Assembly (NCBI GenBank): GCA_963575745.1
Contig: CAUYUJ010016893.1
Location: forward strand, 486,342 to 550,341
Source of the DNA: Prorocentrum cordatum
Taxonomy: Eukaryota > Sar > Dinophyceae > Prorocentrales > Prorocentraceae
DNA: 64,000 nucleotides
Reading direction: 5' to 3'
Shown: positions 45,561-57,324 of the stretch, piece by piece
Numbering within the stretch: position 1 is the first letter of the stretch
How the letters are laid out: each line of letters opens with the position of its first letter
Translations under genes and position numbers: made by a program
The notes under the pieces: generated by a model
Database searches by the model: none
Seen by the model: the letters and a program-made list of their open reading frames with translations, nothing else
What the model was told of the DNA's origin: nothing

Positions 45561-47705
45561 CGATGTCCAATCGGCGCCTTCTCATCAATCACCAAACGAT
45601 AGCGCACGCGAGTGCACTCCAGAGACGGAAATGCGAGGACACACGAGGCCCCCATGACTTGCCACCGAACGCCACCCGCTCAGGCTTCTCCTTCCTGGTC
45701 AGCAGCGAAGGTGAGCACCAACGCGATCGAAAGCCGGCGGGCCGCGCGCGGCCAGGGGCGCACCAGACAAGAGGAAGAGGAGAGGGCGGCCGCGGGGGAG
45801 CACCGCGGGGCGGCGGCCTCAGGCGTAGAGAGCCCACACCACGAGAGGTGGCGGCCTCCGGCACCGAAAAACCGGCGTGCTGAAAGGCGTGTGGTCAGCC
45901 GCGGCTGCCGAAGGCGAAGGCAGCGCGAGCCCTGGTCGAGCACACGCTAGCAGGGATGACGGATCCGTAGACCCAGCGCGTGGCCGCCGGATCCAGGGGT
46001 CGGGAAGACAGACCCCGAACCGCACAGGCCGATGCCGCCTGACTTGGCAACGGACGGCGTCGATGTTCTGTGGAGAAGGGCCCATCGCTTTTCCACGCGC
46101 ATGAATCTCTGTCTGCGTACCCTTTCACGAAAGGCGCGAATATCCGTATCCGCACCCTCGCGGTCTTCATTCCGGGGCGCGATCCCGCGGGTACGCGGAC
46201 GCACGGATACACTCTCCGTGCGGGGCATCCGCGAAAACACGCCTCGAATCCGCGGGGGCGCGGCCTGGGGGCCCAGCCCGCGAGGCCGCGAAAACGGATA
46301 CGTCTTCCGCCCATGATCCTCGCCTGCGCCGAGTCGTGGCAGTGGTGCGCGCGGGCCGCCTGGCGCTGGTCCCCCTCCGTGAGCTGTTCGCGCGCCTCGG
46401 GGTGTCCAGGTGCCCGACCTCCCTAGGTAGGGCGGGAGAGGAGGAGGAGGAGGAGGAGGAGGAGGAGGAGGATCACAACCGAGGTCTTGCCGAGAGTGTC
46501 CGCAGATGAGGCACGCCGCCGCTTTGAGGGGACCTGGATGCGCCGGTTCAGGCGCACGAGGAGCGGGAAGAGGGAGCGCCTCAAGCAAGAGCCTGGTGGA
46601 ACCCGGGGCCCCGTCCAAACCCAGCAAGGTCCCCATTCCCATGCTTTGGCTGCAGCACGAGCAGAGACAACCAGAGCCTACGCGCACGACTGTCGACCGA
46701 ATATCCTTGGCCCAGCATTATGGGCACGAGCCTCCTGGCCGATGATCCTCAGCTCCAGACCCGTGGCACATCAGGGGCACGTTAGGCCAAGCTGAGATCA
46801 TCGCCATGTCTTTGCCGAAATCCCGCTGCTTTGGAGCACACCGCCGACCTGATCCCGCCCTTCCCTGCTCTCCTGCGCTTGTTTTCTCCTGCGCTGCCCT
46901 TCTCTCGCCTCCCCGCTCTTAAGTCCCGTCTTCCCACCCTTCCGCAGCCTGCCCCCTCCCCCCTCCACTCTCCTCTCCGGCACTGCTTCCCCCATGCAAA
47001 AAATGAAAGGGCGCAGGCTACCCGCACCTCTCCGCACTTGGCCAGGTCGTTCATGTAAACCTCCAGTGCCCGGGAAGATGGCATGTAGAAGAGTGAATCG
47101 TGCTGCGGTCGAGAGCTAGCCATGAGCGAAGAGGAGAAGGGACAGAGGGTTGGGAGACGATGATGTCGATCTTGTAACTCAGTTGATGGCGGTAACGGTT
47201 GATGATCGCACCGTTTCGTCCAGACGCCAATGGCCATCTGTTCTGGACCGCAGATCCCCAATGATGACGACGACGATAAGCATACTCGCAAACAGCCTGA
47301 AGGAATTCAAGCGATGGCCCTCGCACCAAAAGGCGAACCCTGGCCTTACTCCAGAAGCACACACGGTGGGCATCAGATCGTACGTCAGCAAGGTAGACTT
47401 GCAATGACTCACGCGACGGTCGAGTGTTGTGCGATGTGACTGAGCGGAGCTCAAACAGTGCAATCAGATGGCATAGCAAGAGTGAAGAGGGGGATAATCG
47501 GCAAGCATGAAGGGCAATCCCATACCTGAACCAATGACGCACATTCACCTCACGATCTTGGCTATAACAATATACGTAGCACCCCAGTTGTGGATAAGAG
47601 TGAGGGGACGGCGGGGACGTCGGCAGCCTGCGAGGCTCTGAGGAAGCCCGCCGCAGGAAGCCAATTTTGACAAGATTTACAGAGAGTCCGCCGCAAGCGA
47701 CGATT
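45561..47705. other. Unique sequence, nothing recognised
   Basis: About 2.1 kb, GC-rich to 46.8 kb, then more balanced. A short GGA run is at 46,437-46,471. No conserved motif in any frame. Short frames around 46,780-47,550 on both strands overlap. Confidence 0.35.
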
Positions 47706-47714
47706 TTTCGTCAG

Positions 47715-48022
47715 AACAATGTGGGTGGGTCGCAGTTGGGTCGCGGTTGGGTCGCGGGTGAGTCGCCGAGTGGGTTGCCGTGTGGGTAGCAGAGTTTGTC
47801 GCGGGGTTGGCCGCGGGCAAGTCACTGGCGGGGACGACGACAACATAATACTAACAACAACATTAATAACAACATTAATAACAACAACCACCAACAACAA
47901 CAATAGCAACACCACCAACAACAACAACACCAACAGCAGCAACAAGAACAGCAACAGCAGCAGCAACAGCAGCAACGAGAACAGCAGCAACAGCAGCAAC
48001 AGCAGCAACAGCAACAACGGCA
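47715..48022. repeat. GGGTCGCGGTT repeat and AAC/AGC triplet tract
   Basis: About nine degenerate 11-14-bp units of GGGTCGC(G/A)GTT type at 47,724-47,822, then AAC triplets with AGC blocks at 47,838-48,022. The AAC tract leads directly into a copy of the composite head module. Confidence 0.88.
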
Positions 48023-48950
48023 ATCAATTTAAGACGGTTCGCTCCTATCCGTTCATCCCAAACCCTCGGTACCCTCCCTCATCGTCTTCGATCGTGCCCT
48101 CGTTGGGGTGGATCTTCCTTACCTGCCACGTGTATGTCGTGCAGCCCCTAAAACAAGGGAAAAGAGGACGGACGGAAGGGGGAGGGAGAACGATGGAACA
48201 CGAGAGAAACTAGCAAGAGGGGGGCTAGGAGCAGAAAACACGTGGCAGAACCAGACGGACTGATCGGGCGAGCAGACCCTAGCGGGCGGGTCGGGAAGGC
48301 GGGCCCACGCGGCCACGTCGGGCAGGCGGGTTGCTGAAGCGTGAATCCTGCATGAATCGCGAGGAATTCTCGAACGACACCGCGATTCCCAAGTAAATCG
48401 TGGCAACAGCCGGAGCAAAAGCGTGATTCCTGAGAGTCGAGGGCGCGCCGTCTGAATAAACTGCCAGGAAGTCCCTCTCGAGAGCGCGATTCCTGCATAA
48501 AGCAAGTCTTAAGCATCGAGCGGGAGCTGCTGTTGTTGTAGCCAGGGGCCAGCAACACAGTTTGAGCAGGATGGGGATCACGAGAGAGAATAGCAAGAGG
48601 CAGGCTAGCAGCAGAAAGCCTGTGGTAGAACCATACGGGCGGATCGGGCGGATAGGCCCTAACAAGTAGATCGGGAAGTGGGCCCAGGTGGCCAGGTCGA
48701 GCATGCGGGTTGCTGAAGCGTGCGCCCTGCATAAATCGCGTGAAGGTCTAGAGCGACAGCGCAATTCCCAAGTAAATCGTGAGAGAATTCACAGCGGGAG
48801 CGTGATTCCTCAATGTCGAGGACGGGTGTCTGAGTAAACCGCGAGGAAGTCCCACGCGAGAGCGCGATTTCTGCATACATTGTGAGGAAATCCCGCGCGA
48901 GAGCGCGATTTGAGAATACATTGTGAGGAAATATAAAGCGGGAGCATTTG
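48022..48950. repeat. Composite module, copy 1: head, tail and 41-bp arrays
   Basis: The head (48,022-48,115) shares AACCCTCGGTACC, CTTCGATCGTGCCC and related blocks with heads at 49,468, 52,475 and, inverted, 51,440. A tail segment is tandemly duplicated (48,185-48,345 and 48,560-48,725; shared GGTCGGGAAG/GATCGGGAAG and GCGGGTTGCTGAAGCGTG). Each tail is followed by an array of about 41-bp units with core GCGAGGAAGTCCC...GAGAGCGCGATTCCTGCATA (48,340-48,515 and 48,725-48,945). A junction GTTGTTGTAGCCAGGGGCC lies near 48,532. Confidence 0.82.
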
Positions 48951-48999
48951 TTGTTGTTGTTGGACTCTCGCTACTGAAGAATGTTTGTTGTTGATCCCC

Positions 49000-49468
49000 G
49001 CCTGTGGAAACATGTGTTTTTCTATTGAAGGGCCCCTCCCGGGGCACGCACCCTGTTTTTCATCGGGGCCTCAAGCTGCGTTGTTGCCCCTGCGGGCTAC
49101 AACAACAACGGCTCCCGCTTGACACTTCCTCGCAATTTACCGAAGAATCGCGTTCTGGCTCGGGACTTCCTTGCCAACTATGTAAGATTCGCGCTCTCGC
49201 CTGTGACTTCCTCGCAATGTATTCAAGCGCCACGCCCTCGCAATTCAGGACTCGCGTCTTCGCCTGGGACCTCCGCACGAATTTCTTAAGAACCGCGCTC
49301 TCGCCCGAAACTTCCTGGCGACTTATGCATGAATCACGCACTCGCGAAACATATGTGTTTTTTCTATTGAAGTGCCCCTCCCGGGGCTCGCTGTGTTTTT
49401 TGCCGTGGGAAATATTCCTGCTCAAGCTGTGCCCCTGGCCCTCGGTTTACAACAACGACAACAACAAT
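49000..49468. repeat. Inverted 41-bp array with (AAC)n junctions
   Basis: The 41-bp unit appears here in the opposite orientation (49,125-49,345), starting CTTCCTCGCAATTTACCG. On each side stands a copy of TTCTATTGAAG(G/T)GCCCCTCCCG (49,018 and 49,363), and the right side ends in GCCCCTGGCCCTCGGTTTAC followed by AAC triplets. The ~37-bp right boundary (49,420-49,456) is an inverted match, about 32 of 37, to 50,727-50,763. Confidence 0.8.
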
Positions 49469-49734
49469 GATTTCAAGACTGTTCGCCTTTGTCTGCTCGA
49501 GTGTCCAATAACGCGTATTGCCCAAACCCTCGATACCCGCCCTCTTCGTCTTCGATCGAACCCTTTTGGGGGGTATACCTTTCTTCGCTGCAGGCCAGGC
49601 CCCAGCAAGCGGCGGGGCGGCCGCGGACCGTCGGCCTGGCCAGCGGCAGCGCTGATCGGCGGGGCGGCCGCGGACCGACGGCCTGACCCCAAGAGGGACG
49701 GACAGGGGACCGACCACGACGACGACGACGACGT

Positions 49735-49769
<35 letters not shown>

Positions 49770-50700
49770 AGTGAAAGTGAGAGCGAGATAGAACGACGGC
49801 AGGGCCACGAACGACACGAAGTAGGCCACGAAGGGCGACAGCGGGGACACGAAGGAAATGCGTACGGGGCCACGAACAGCGCGAACGTGCGGGGGCCACG
49901 AAGGGCAGATAATGCGGGGCCACAGAAGGGGAGCGAGGGGGCCACTGAGGGTAGCAACTGGGCCACGTAGGACAGCGAGGGGGCCACAAACGGCGAGAGC
50001 GGGGCCACGAAGGGCATGCACATGGGGCCACAACGGGCGCGAACGAGCGAGGGCCACGAAGGGCATGCATGCATGTATGGGGCCACGAAGGGCAGCGAGG
50101 GGGCCGCGAAGGGCTGCAACGGGGCCACGAAAGGGGAGCGAGGGGGCCACGAGGGGCATGCATATGGGGCCACGAAGGGCTGCAACGGGGCAACGAAGGG
50201 CAGCGAGGGGGCGCAACGGGGCCACAAAAGAATGCGAAGGGGCCACGAAGGGCTGCAACAGGGCCACGAAGGGCAACGAGGAGGCCACGAAGGACTGCAA
50301 CGGGGCCACGAAACAAAGCGAGGGGGCCACGAAGGGCTGCAACGGAGCCACGAAACAAAGCGAGGGGGCCACGAAGGGCTGCAACGGGGCCACGAAGGGC
50401 AGCGAGATCCCGATTGCGAGGTAATCTGTGAGGGAGTCCTGAGCGTGAGCGTGACTCCTGGGTGCCTGGGTGTCGGGGGCGCGGCGCTTGAGTAAATTGG
50501 AAGAAATTCCAACGCAAGAGCGCTGTTCGTCAATAAATTGCAAGCAAGTCTCCAGCGAGGGCGCGACTCCAGAGCGCCGGGAGAGCGATTCCTCAATAAG
50601 CTATAAGGAAGTCCCAAGTCAGAGCGCGATTCCTACATAAAATGCGAGGAAGTCTCGGGCGGGAGCGGGGGTCCTGGCGAAATTGTGAGGAAGGGGGCCG

Positions 50701-50734
<34 letters not shown>

Positions 50735-50763
50735 AACCCGGTGGCCAGGGGCCCAGTTTGAGC
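49468..50763. repeat. Composite module, copy 2 (head, 21-bp minisatellite, 41-bp array, GTT tract)
   Basis: Order: head (49,468-49,590), a GC-rich GCGGGGCGGCCGCGGACCG direct repeat (49,611 and 49,658), CGACGA triplets (49,718-49,771), a 21-bp minisatellite of GGCCACGAAGGGCTGCAACG type (49,800-50,405), 41-bp units (50,430-50,695), pure (GTT)n (50,700-50,734), then TAACCCGGTGGCCAGGGGCC. It matches copy 3 at 52,470-53,760 segment by segment. No protein is credible: the minisatellite is open in all six frames. Confidence 0.85.
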
Positions 50764-50884
50764 ATCAAGACTTTCCCTGTATAAAAAAAAGGGTGCGGGC
50801 GTCGAGGGGCACACTTTGATGGAGAAAAGCAATATGCACCAGTGGGGGGGGATCACCAATAATTATTTGCAGAAGTGACGGGTC

Positions 50885-50987
50885 AACGGCTCCTGCCTGA
50901 TACTTCCCCACAGTTTATTCCCAAATCGCGCTTTCTCTCTCTCTCTCTCTCTCTTTTTGTTTCCCTCTCTCTCTCTCTCTCTTTTTT

Positions 50988-51032
<45 letters not shown>

Positions 51033-51037
51033 TTTTT

Positions 51038-51075
<38 letters not shown>

Positions 51076-51545
51076 GGGACTCCCATGTAATTTAATGCAG
51101 GAATCACGCTTTCGCGTGGGACATCCTTGCAGTTTATTCGGACGCCACGCCTTCGACACTCAGGAATCACGCTCGCGCAGTGGACTTCTCCAAGATGCAT
51201 TGGGCAATCGCGCTATCGCTCGAGACTCCCTCGCGACCTATGCAGGACGCACGCTTTACCAACCCACCTGCTCGACCTTGCCGTCTAGACCCGCCTTCCC
51301 GACCCGCCCGTTAGGGTCTACCCGCCCGATCTGCCCGTCTGGTCCTGCCACGTATTTTCTGCTCCGAGCCCCCTCTCCTGCTGTTTTCTCTCGTGCTCCA
51401 TCTTCCTCCCTCCCCCGTGTCCCTTCCTTCCATCCGTCCCTTGGTTCCCTGCCTTAGAGGCTGCGCGAAACACGATACACCCCGAAGGGGGCACGATCGA
51501 AAATGAAGAGGGCGGGTATCTAGAAATGAGAATTCGTCATCAACA
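50885..51545. repeat. CT tract and inverted copy of the composite module
   Basis: A CT dinucleotide tract with T runs (50,934-51,075) interrupts the first unit of a 41-bp array in the plus-CTTCC orientation (51,080-51,245). Then come the tail (51,245-51,440) and the head (51,440-51,545), both inverted relative to copy 1 at 48,022-48,540. AAC triplets at 51,540 close the module. The pair forms a large inverted arrangement across 48.0-51.5 kb. Confidence 0.8.
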
Positions 51546-51714
51546 ACAACAATCCGCCGACCCCTTGGGGATCATCGGCGTGTGAGATGCTTCCCCCTTC
51601 CCAAACCCCTCCCCCGGGAGCCCGGTCCGGTCGATTTGGAGGGGGGGGGGGGTCCGGCACGAGCGCAGCACGGCCGGGACGAGCGCAGCACGGCCGGGAC
51701 GAGCGGTTCACGGA

Positions 51715-52290
51715 GCTTTTCCGGGCCCAAGAGGGCCTCAAGACGGGCCAAGAAGCCCCCAAGAGGCCTCCAAGACGGCCCACGAAGGCCCCGAGACGCC
51801 AAACGACCGCTCCAAGACGCCCAAGATGGCCCCAAGACGGGCCAAGAGGTCTCCAAGACGGCCCCCGAGGTCCCAAACAAGCCTCCCAAGAGGGCCCCAA
51901 GAGTCTAAAATTGTTGATTTTCCATAGTGTTTTTCGATGTTTTTTGCTTTTCCGCCTTTTCGGCTTCCCGACGCTCCAAGACGGCCAAAGAGGCCCCAAA
52001 GACAGCCCCAAGATGGCCCAAGAGGCCCCCAAGACGGCCTCCAGACGGCCCAAGACGGCCCCAACACGGCCCAAGAGGTCCCCAAGACGGCCCAAGAGGG
52101 CTCCAAGACGGCACCAAGAGGGGCCCAAGAGGGCGACCAAACATGTTGAAACTCTAGCTTTCTGCCCCCAGGAGCCCCAGGGGGCCCCAAGAGTGCCCCA
52201 AGAGGCCCCCAGAGGCCCTCACGAGGCCGCCCAGACGCCCCAAGGAACCCCCAAGAAGCACCCCAGAGGCTCCGAAACGGCCCCCAAGTG
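51715..52290. repeat. CCAAGACGGCCC minisatellite, array B
   Basis: Same 10-12-bp unit family as array A (26.6-27.1 kb): alternating CCAAGACGGCC and CCAAGAGGCCC. Interrupted at 51,905-51,965 by an AT-richer insert containing GTGTTTTTCGATGTTTTTTG. A duplicated GACGAGCGCAGCACGGCCGG lies just before it (about 51,657 and 51,678). Confidence 0.9.
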
Positions 52291-52469
52291 GCTCCAAAAC
52301 TCGCGGTGTCGCCGTCCGCTCGGACCCCCCCGCGGAACTGCCCGAGACCCTCTGGCGGTGGCGGCGAACAGACACCAAACAAATATCACTCGCCTTTTCA
52401 CCCCTTCGCAGCTTCTACTACCCCCAGATTGGCATAAACAAGGGGTCGGCGGTGTGGCGTAAGCCTAAG

Positions 52470-53760
52470 AATCATGTTAAGCCTGTTCGCTCTTACCTGC
52501 TCGAGTGTCGGCCAACGTGTATTTCCCAAACCTTCGATACCCGCCCTCTTCGTCATCGATCGTGCCCCTTCCTTTTGGGGGGTATGTTTTTTCCCTGCAG
52601 GCAAGGGCGGACACGAAGGGCATGCGTATGGGGCCACGAAGGGCGCGAACGAGCGGGAGCCACGAAGGGCAGATAATGCGGGACCACCGAGGGCAACGAC
52701 GGGCCCACTGAGGGTAACAACGGGGCCACGTAGGGCAGCGAGGGCGCACAGAGGGCGACAGCGGGGCCACGAAGGGCATGCATATAGGGCCACGACGGGC
52801 GCGAACGAGCGGGGGCCACAAAGGGCATACGAATATCGGGCCGCAGAGGGCAAGGACGGGGCCACTGAGGGCAGCAACGGTGCCACGAAGGGCAGCGATG
52901 GGGGCCACGAAGTGCATGCATCTGGGGCCACGACGGGCGCGAACAAGCGGGGGCCACGAAGGGCATACGTATATGGGGCCACGAAAGGCAGCGAGGGGGC
53001 CACGAAGAGCTGCAACGGGGCAACGGAGGGCAGCAAGGGGGCCACGAAGGGCTGCAACGGGACCACGAAAGGCAGCGAGGGAGCAACGAAGGGCTGCAAC
53101 GGAACCACAAAGGGCAGCGAGGGAGCTACGAAGGGCTGCAACGGGGCCACGAAACAAAGCGAGGGGGCCACGAAGGGCTGCAACGGGGCCACGAAGTGCA
53201 GCGAGGAGGCCACGAAGGGCTGCACCGGGGCCACGAAACAAAGCGAGGGGGCCACGAATGGCAGCGAGGGGGCCGCGAAGGGCAGCGAGGGGGCCACGAA
53301 GGGCTGCAACGGGGCCACGAAGGGCAGCGAGATCCCGATTCCAAAGTAAGCTGTGAGGGAGTCCTTAGCGTGAGCGCGACTCCTGGGTGCCTGAGTGTCG
53401 GGAGCGCGGCGCTTGAGTAAGTTGTGGGGAAATTCATCGCAAGGGCGCGATTCTTCAGTACATTGTGAGCAAGTCCCCAGGGAGAGCGCGACTCCAGAGC
53501 GCCGAGAGAGCAATCCCTTAATAAAGCGCAAGGAAGTCCCAAGCAAGAACGCGATTCCTGCGTAAAATGCGAAGAATTTTCGGGTGGGAATGGGGGTCCT
53601 GGTTAAATTGAGAAGACGTTTCAGGCGTTGCTGTTGTAACCCGGGGGTCAACAACACAGTCTGAGCCCCGTGACTTGCACTGATAGAAAATAACATGTGA
53701 GCCCCGGAGGAAGCACTTCTCTTGAAAAAGCACCATGGTCACCGGAGTGGGGATCAACAA
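52470..53760. repeat. Composite module, copy 3
   Basis: Head at 52,475-52,605 (CTCGAGTGTCGGCCAACGTG; CGATCGTGCCCC), the 21-bp GGCCACGAAGGGC minisatellite at 52,605-53,335, CGAGATCCCGATT, then the 41-bp array at 53,340-53,615 and a short GTTGCTGTTGTAACCCGGGG junction at 53,625. Same order and orientation as copy 2, with diverged unit numbers. Confidence 0.87.
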
Positions 53761-53761
53761 T

Positions 53762-54240
53762 TACTCCGCGCCTGGAGCTCCCCATATGTGCATATATTAG
53801 CATGGACCTGTCCGCCGTGAGTGTCTAGGCGCAACAGCTTTCGAAAAGAAGCAGGCTTGAGTATTGACGGTCTGGGAGTGAAACTAACTGTGAATGAGTT
53901 GGAGCGTGAATGAGTCTCAATAATATTAGTGCGTCTGTGGGCATGAGCCTGGGGCCTCCTGGGGCCTCTTGAAAACCTCCTGGGGCTTCCTGGGGTCTCC
54001 TGGAGCCTCCTGGTAAAACGCTTCGGATTGAAGTCGCAGGAAGAGAGCAATTTATAGGAAGACGCGTAAAACACCAAGGACTCGTGCCCCAGGGGAGGCC
54101 CAATCTATAGGAACCGATGTAAAACACTGAGGAGCGGATACGCAGGAGAAGGACACTTTATAGAAACATACGTAAACACAAAGGATTCGCACTCCAGGAG
54201 GGCCCAATCTATAGAAACATATGGAAAACGCCGGGCATTG
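53762..54240. repeat. Duplicated segment A, uninterrupted copy
   Basis: Matches 55,621-56,124 plus 57,315-57,480. Shared landmarks are CCTGTCCGCCGTGAG, GTATTGACGGTCTGGGAGTG, the decamer minisatellite at 53,946-54,015, and four units of about 53 bp from 54,010 that begin TAAAAC and alternate between a GTCGCAGGA and a GCCCAATCTATAGGAA subtype. At 54,100-54,115 it preserves CCCAATCTATAGGAACCGAT, the empty counterpart of the fold-back insertion site at 56.1 kb. Confidence 0.88.
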
Positions 54241-54545
54241 GAGCCACTCCTGTGGCCTTCTGAGGCCTCCTGCTCCTGGGGCCTCGTGGGGGCTCCTGAG
54301 GCCTTCCGGGGCCTCCTGGTGCCTCCTGGCGTTTCCTGCGGCCTCCTGTGGCCTCCTGTGGCCTCCTCGGGCCTCCTGGTGCTTCCTGGGGCCTTCTAAA
54401 GCCTCTTCGGGCCTCCTGGAGCCTCCTGTGGCCTCCTGGGGCCTCCTGTGGCCTCCTGTAGCCTCCTGGTGCCTCTTGGGACCTCATGTGGCCTCCTGGG
54501 GCCTCCTGGAGCCTGCTGGAGCTTCCTGTGGCATCCTGAGGATCC
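54240..54545. repeat. GGCCTCCTGG decamer minisatellite, longest array
   Basis: About 30 degenerate decamers of GGCCTCCTG(G/T) type. Shorter arrays of the same family occur at 53,946-54,015, 55,803-55,985 and 57,466-57,532. Minus frames read RRPQEAPGG-type. Confidence 0.92.
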
Positions 54546-54559
54546 ACGCCCACGAATGT

Positions 54560-55440
<881 letters not shown>

Positions 55441-55620
55441 AACGATGCGCGTGTCTGAGCGATGAGCGAGTCTAGGTCCGAGTGATGGATGCATCTATGC
55501 GATGAGTGAGTCTCAGTGCGAAAGAGCGAGTCAGAGCATGAGTGAGTCTGAGTGATGTGCGAGTCTGAGCGATGAGTGAAGTGTGGGTGGGACTGTCCTT
55601 CCGGCACGGTGAAAGTAAAT

Positions 55621-56124
55621 ACTCACTGCCTGGAGCTCCTCACATCTGCATCTATTAGCATGAACCTGTCCGCCGTGAGCGTCTAGGCGCAATAGCTTTC
55701 GAATAGAAGCGGGCTTGAGTATTGACGGTCTGGGAGTGAAACTAACTGTGAATGAGATGGAGTGTAAATGAGTCTCAATAGTGTTAGTGCGTCTGTGGGC
55801 GTGAGCCTGGGGCCTCCTGGGGCCTCTTGAAACCTCCTGGGGCTCCCCTGGGTCTCCTGGAGCCTCCTGGGGCCGCCTGTGGCTTCTTGGGGCCTCCTGT
55901 GGCCTCCTGAGGACTCCTGGGGCCTCGCGTGGCCTCCTGAGGCCTCCAGGAGCCTCGTGGATCCTCATGGGGCCTCCAGGGGAGGATTTGTGCCCCAGGA
56001 GAGGCCCAATCTATAGGAATAGACGTAACACGCTTCGGACTGAAGTCGCAGGAGAAGGGCACTCTATAGGAACACGCGTAAAACACCAAGGACTCGTGCC
56101 CCAGGGGAGGCCCAATATATAGGA
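55621..56124. repeat. Duplicated segment A', interrupted copy (left part)
   Basis: Diverged copy of 53,762-54,110 with the same order: unique leader, decamer minisatellite (55,803-55,985), 53-bp units. It ends at CCCAATATATAGGA, where the fold-back element begins. The remainder of the segment resumes after that element at 57,315. Confidence 0.88.
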
Positions 56125-57324
56125 GAGAGCGTGATCCACCGCCGCTTTACTGTGGAAAATTGCCAGCCTTTTGCCCCCCCCCCCCCCCCCCCCCTCCGAA
56201 AATCCCCCCCCCCTCCCCCCCCCTGCTGGACCCCCCCCCCTCCTCCCCCCCCCCCCCCCTTCCCCCGGCAAAACCCCCCCCTCCCCCTAACCCCCCCCCC
56301 TCCCCTCCCCCTCGAAAACCGGGGGGGGTCACTACCGGTTCGAATCCCCCCCCCCCCCCCCTCCGGATCTGGAAAACGGGGGGGGTCACTACTGGTTCCC
56401 CCTCCCCCCCCCCCCCCACCCCTTCGAAAGCCGGAGGGGGATCACTACCGGTTCGACCCCCTCCCCCCACGCACCGCCAGCAAACGACTCCCGGTCCCTA
56501 CCACCGTCCGCATCACATCCCCCACTGTTGTTCCCAGCACCACTGTCCTCACCACCACTGTCCCCACTGGTTCCACCACCGTCCCTACTGTCCCCACCAG
56601 TGCCCCCACCACTGTCGCACTGTCCCCACTGTTCCCACCACTGTTCCCACCACTGTTCCCACCACGGTTCCACTCTCCCCACTGTCTCCACGGACCCAAC
56701 CACTGCCCGACTATCCCCACTGTCCCCACTGTCCCACTGACTCCTCCGCTGTCCCACTGAGCTGTCCCACTGTTCCCACCACTGTCCCCACTGTCCCCAC
56801 CACTGTCCCCACTGTACCTCTGTCCCATTGTCCCACCGCCGTCCTCGCCACCGCCTTCACCACTGTCCCCACCACCATTGTACCCTCCACTGTCCCACTG
56901 TTTCCACCTCATTCCCACTGTCCCCACACCACTGTCCCCACCACCACCGTCCCACCACTGTCCACTGTCCCCCCCGTTCCCACCATTGTCCCCACCACTG
57001 TCCCCACCACTACCGTCCCCACCACTGTCCCACTGTCCCACTGTCCCCACCACTGTCCCGCTGTCCCCTCACCACTGTCCCCACCAACACCGTCCCCACC
57101 ACTGTCCGCACCCCCACTCGGTTTTCGAGGGGGGGGGGGTTCGAACCGGTAGTGACCCCCCCCCCTTTTCATGATGAACTGGGGGGGGGGGAGGGGTTCG
57201 AACCGGTAGTGACCCCCCCCGGTTTTCCGGAGGGGGGGGGAGGGGGGGGGAGGTGTTCGAACCGGTAGTGACCCCCCCCGGTTTTCCGCCAGCAGCGGTA
57301 GAACACGCTCTTTCATATATAGGA
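56115..57324. mobile_element. Fold-back element, copy 2, with 10-bp target duplications
   Basis: Body 56,125-57,314, flanked by identical ATATATAGGA repeats (56,115-56,124 and 57,315-57,324). The left end has AGAGCGTGATCCACCGCCGC. The right end, on the minus strand, has AGAGCGTGTTCTACCGCTGC. The left arm carries three modules with GGTCACTACCGGTTCGA or a close variant, each beside long C runs; the right arm carries three inverted ones with GGTTCGAACCGGTAGTGACC beside G runs. The centre (about 56,525-57,105) is the same TGTCCCCACCAC minisatellite as copy 1 but shorter. No coding capacity. Confidence 0.88.

Noticed and set aside
49364-50617. Long minus-strand frames reading FVAPLQP or LRGPVAA repeats
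   Set aside because: All six frames are open over the 21-bp minisatellite, so openness carries no information.
48022-53760. A CRISPR array
   Set aside because: The 41-bp and 21-bp repeats are contiguous and degenerate, without unique spacers between identical repeats, and no cas-like gene is present.
56325-57290. tRNA genes suggested by GGTTCGAACC
   Set aside because: There is no A box, acceptor stem or anticodon arm at the right spacing; the flanks are homopolymeric C or G runs.
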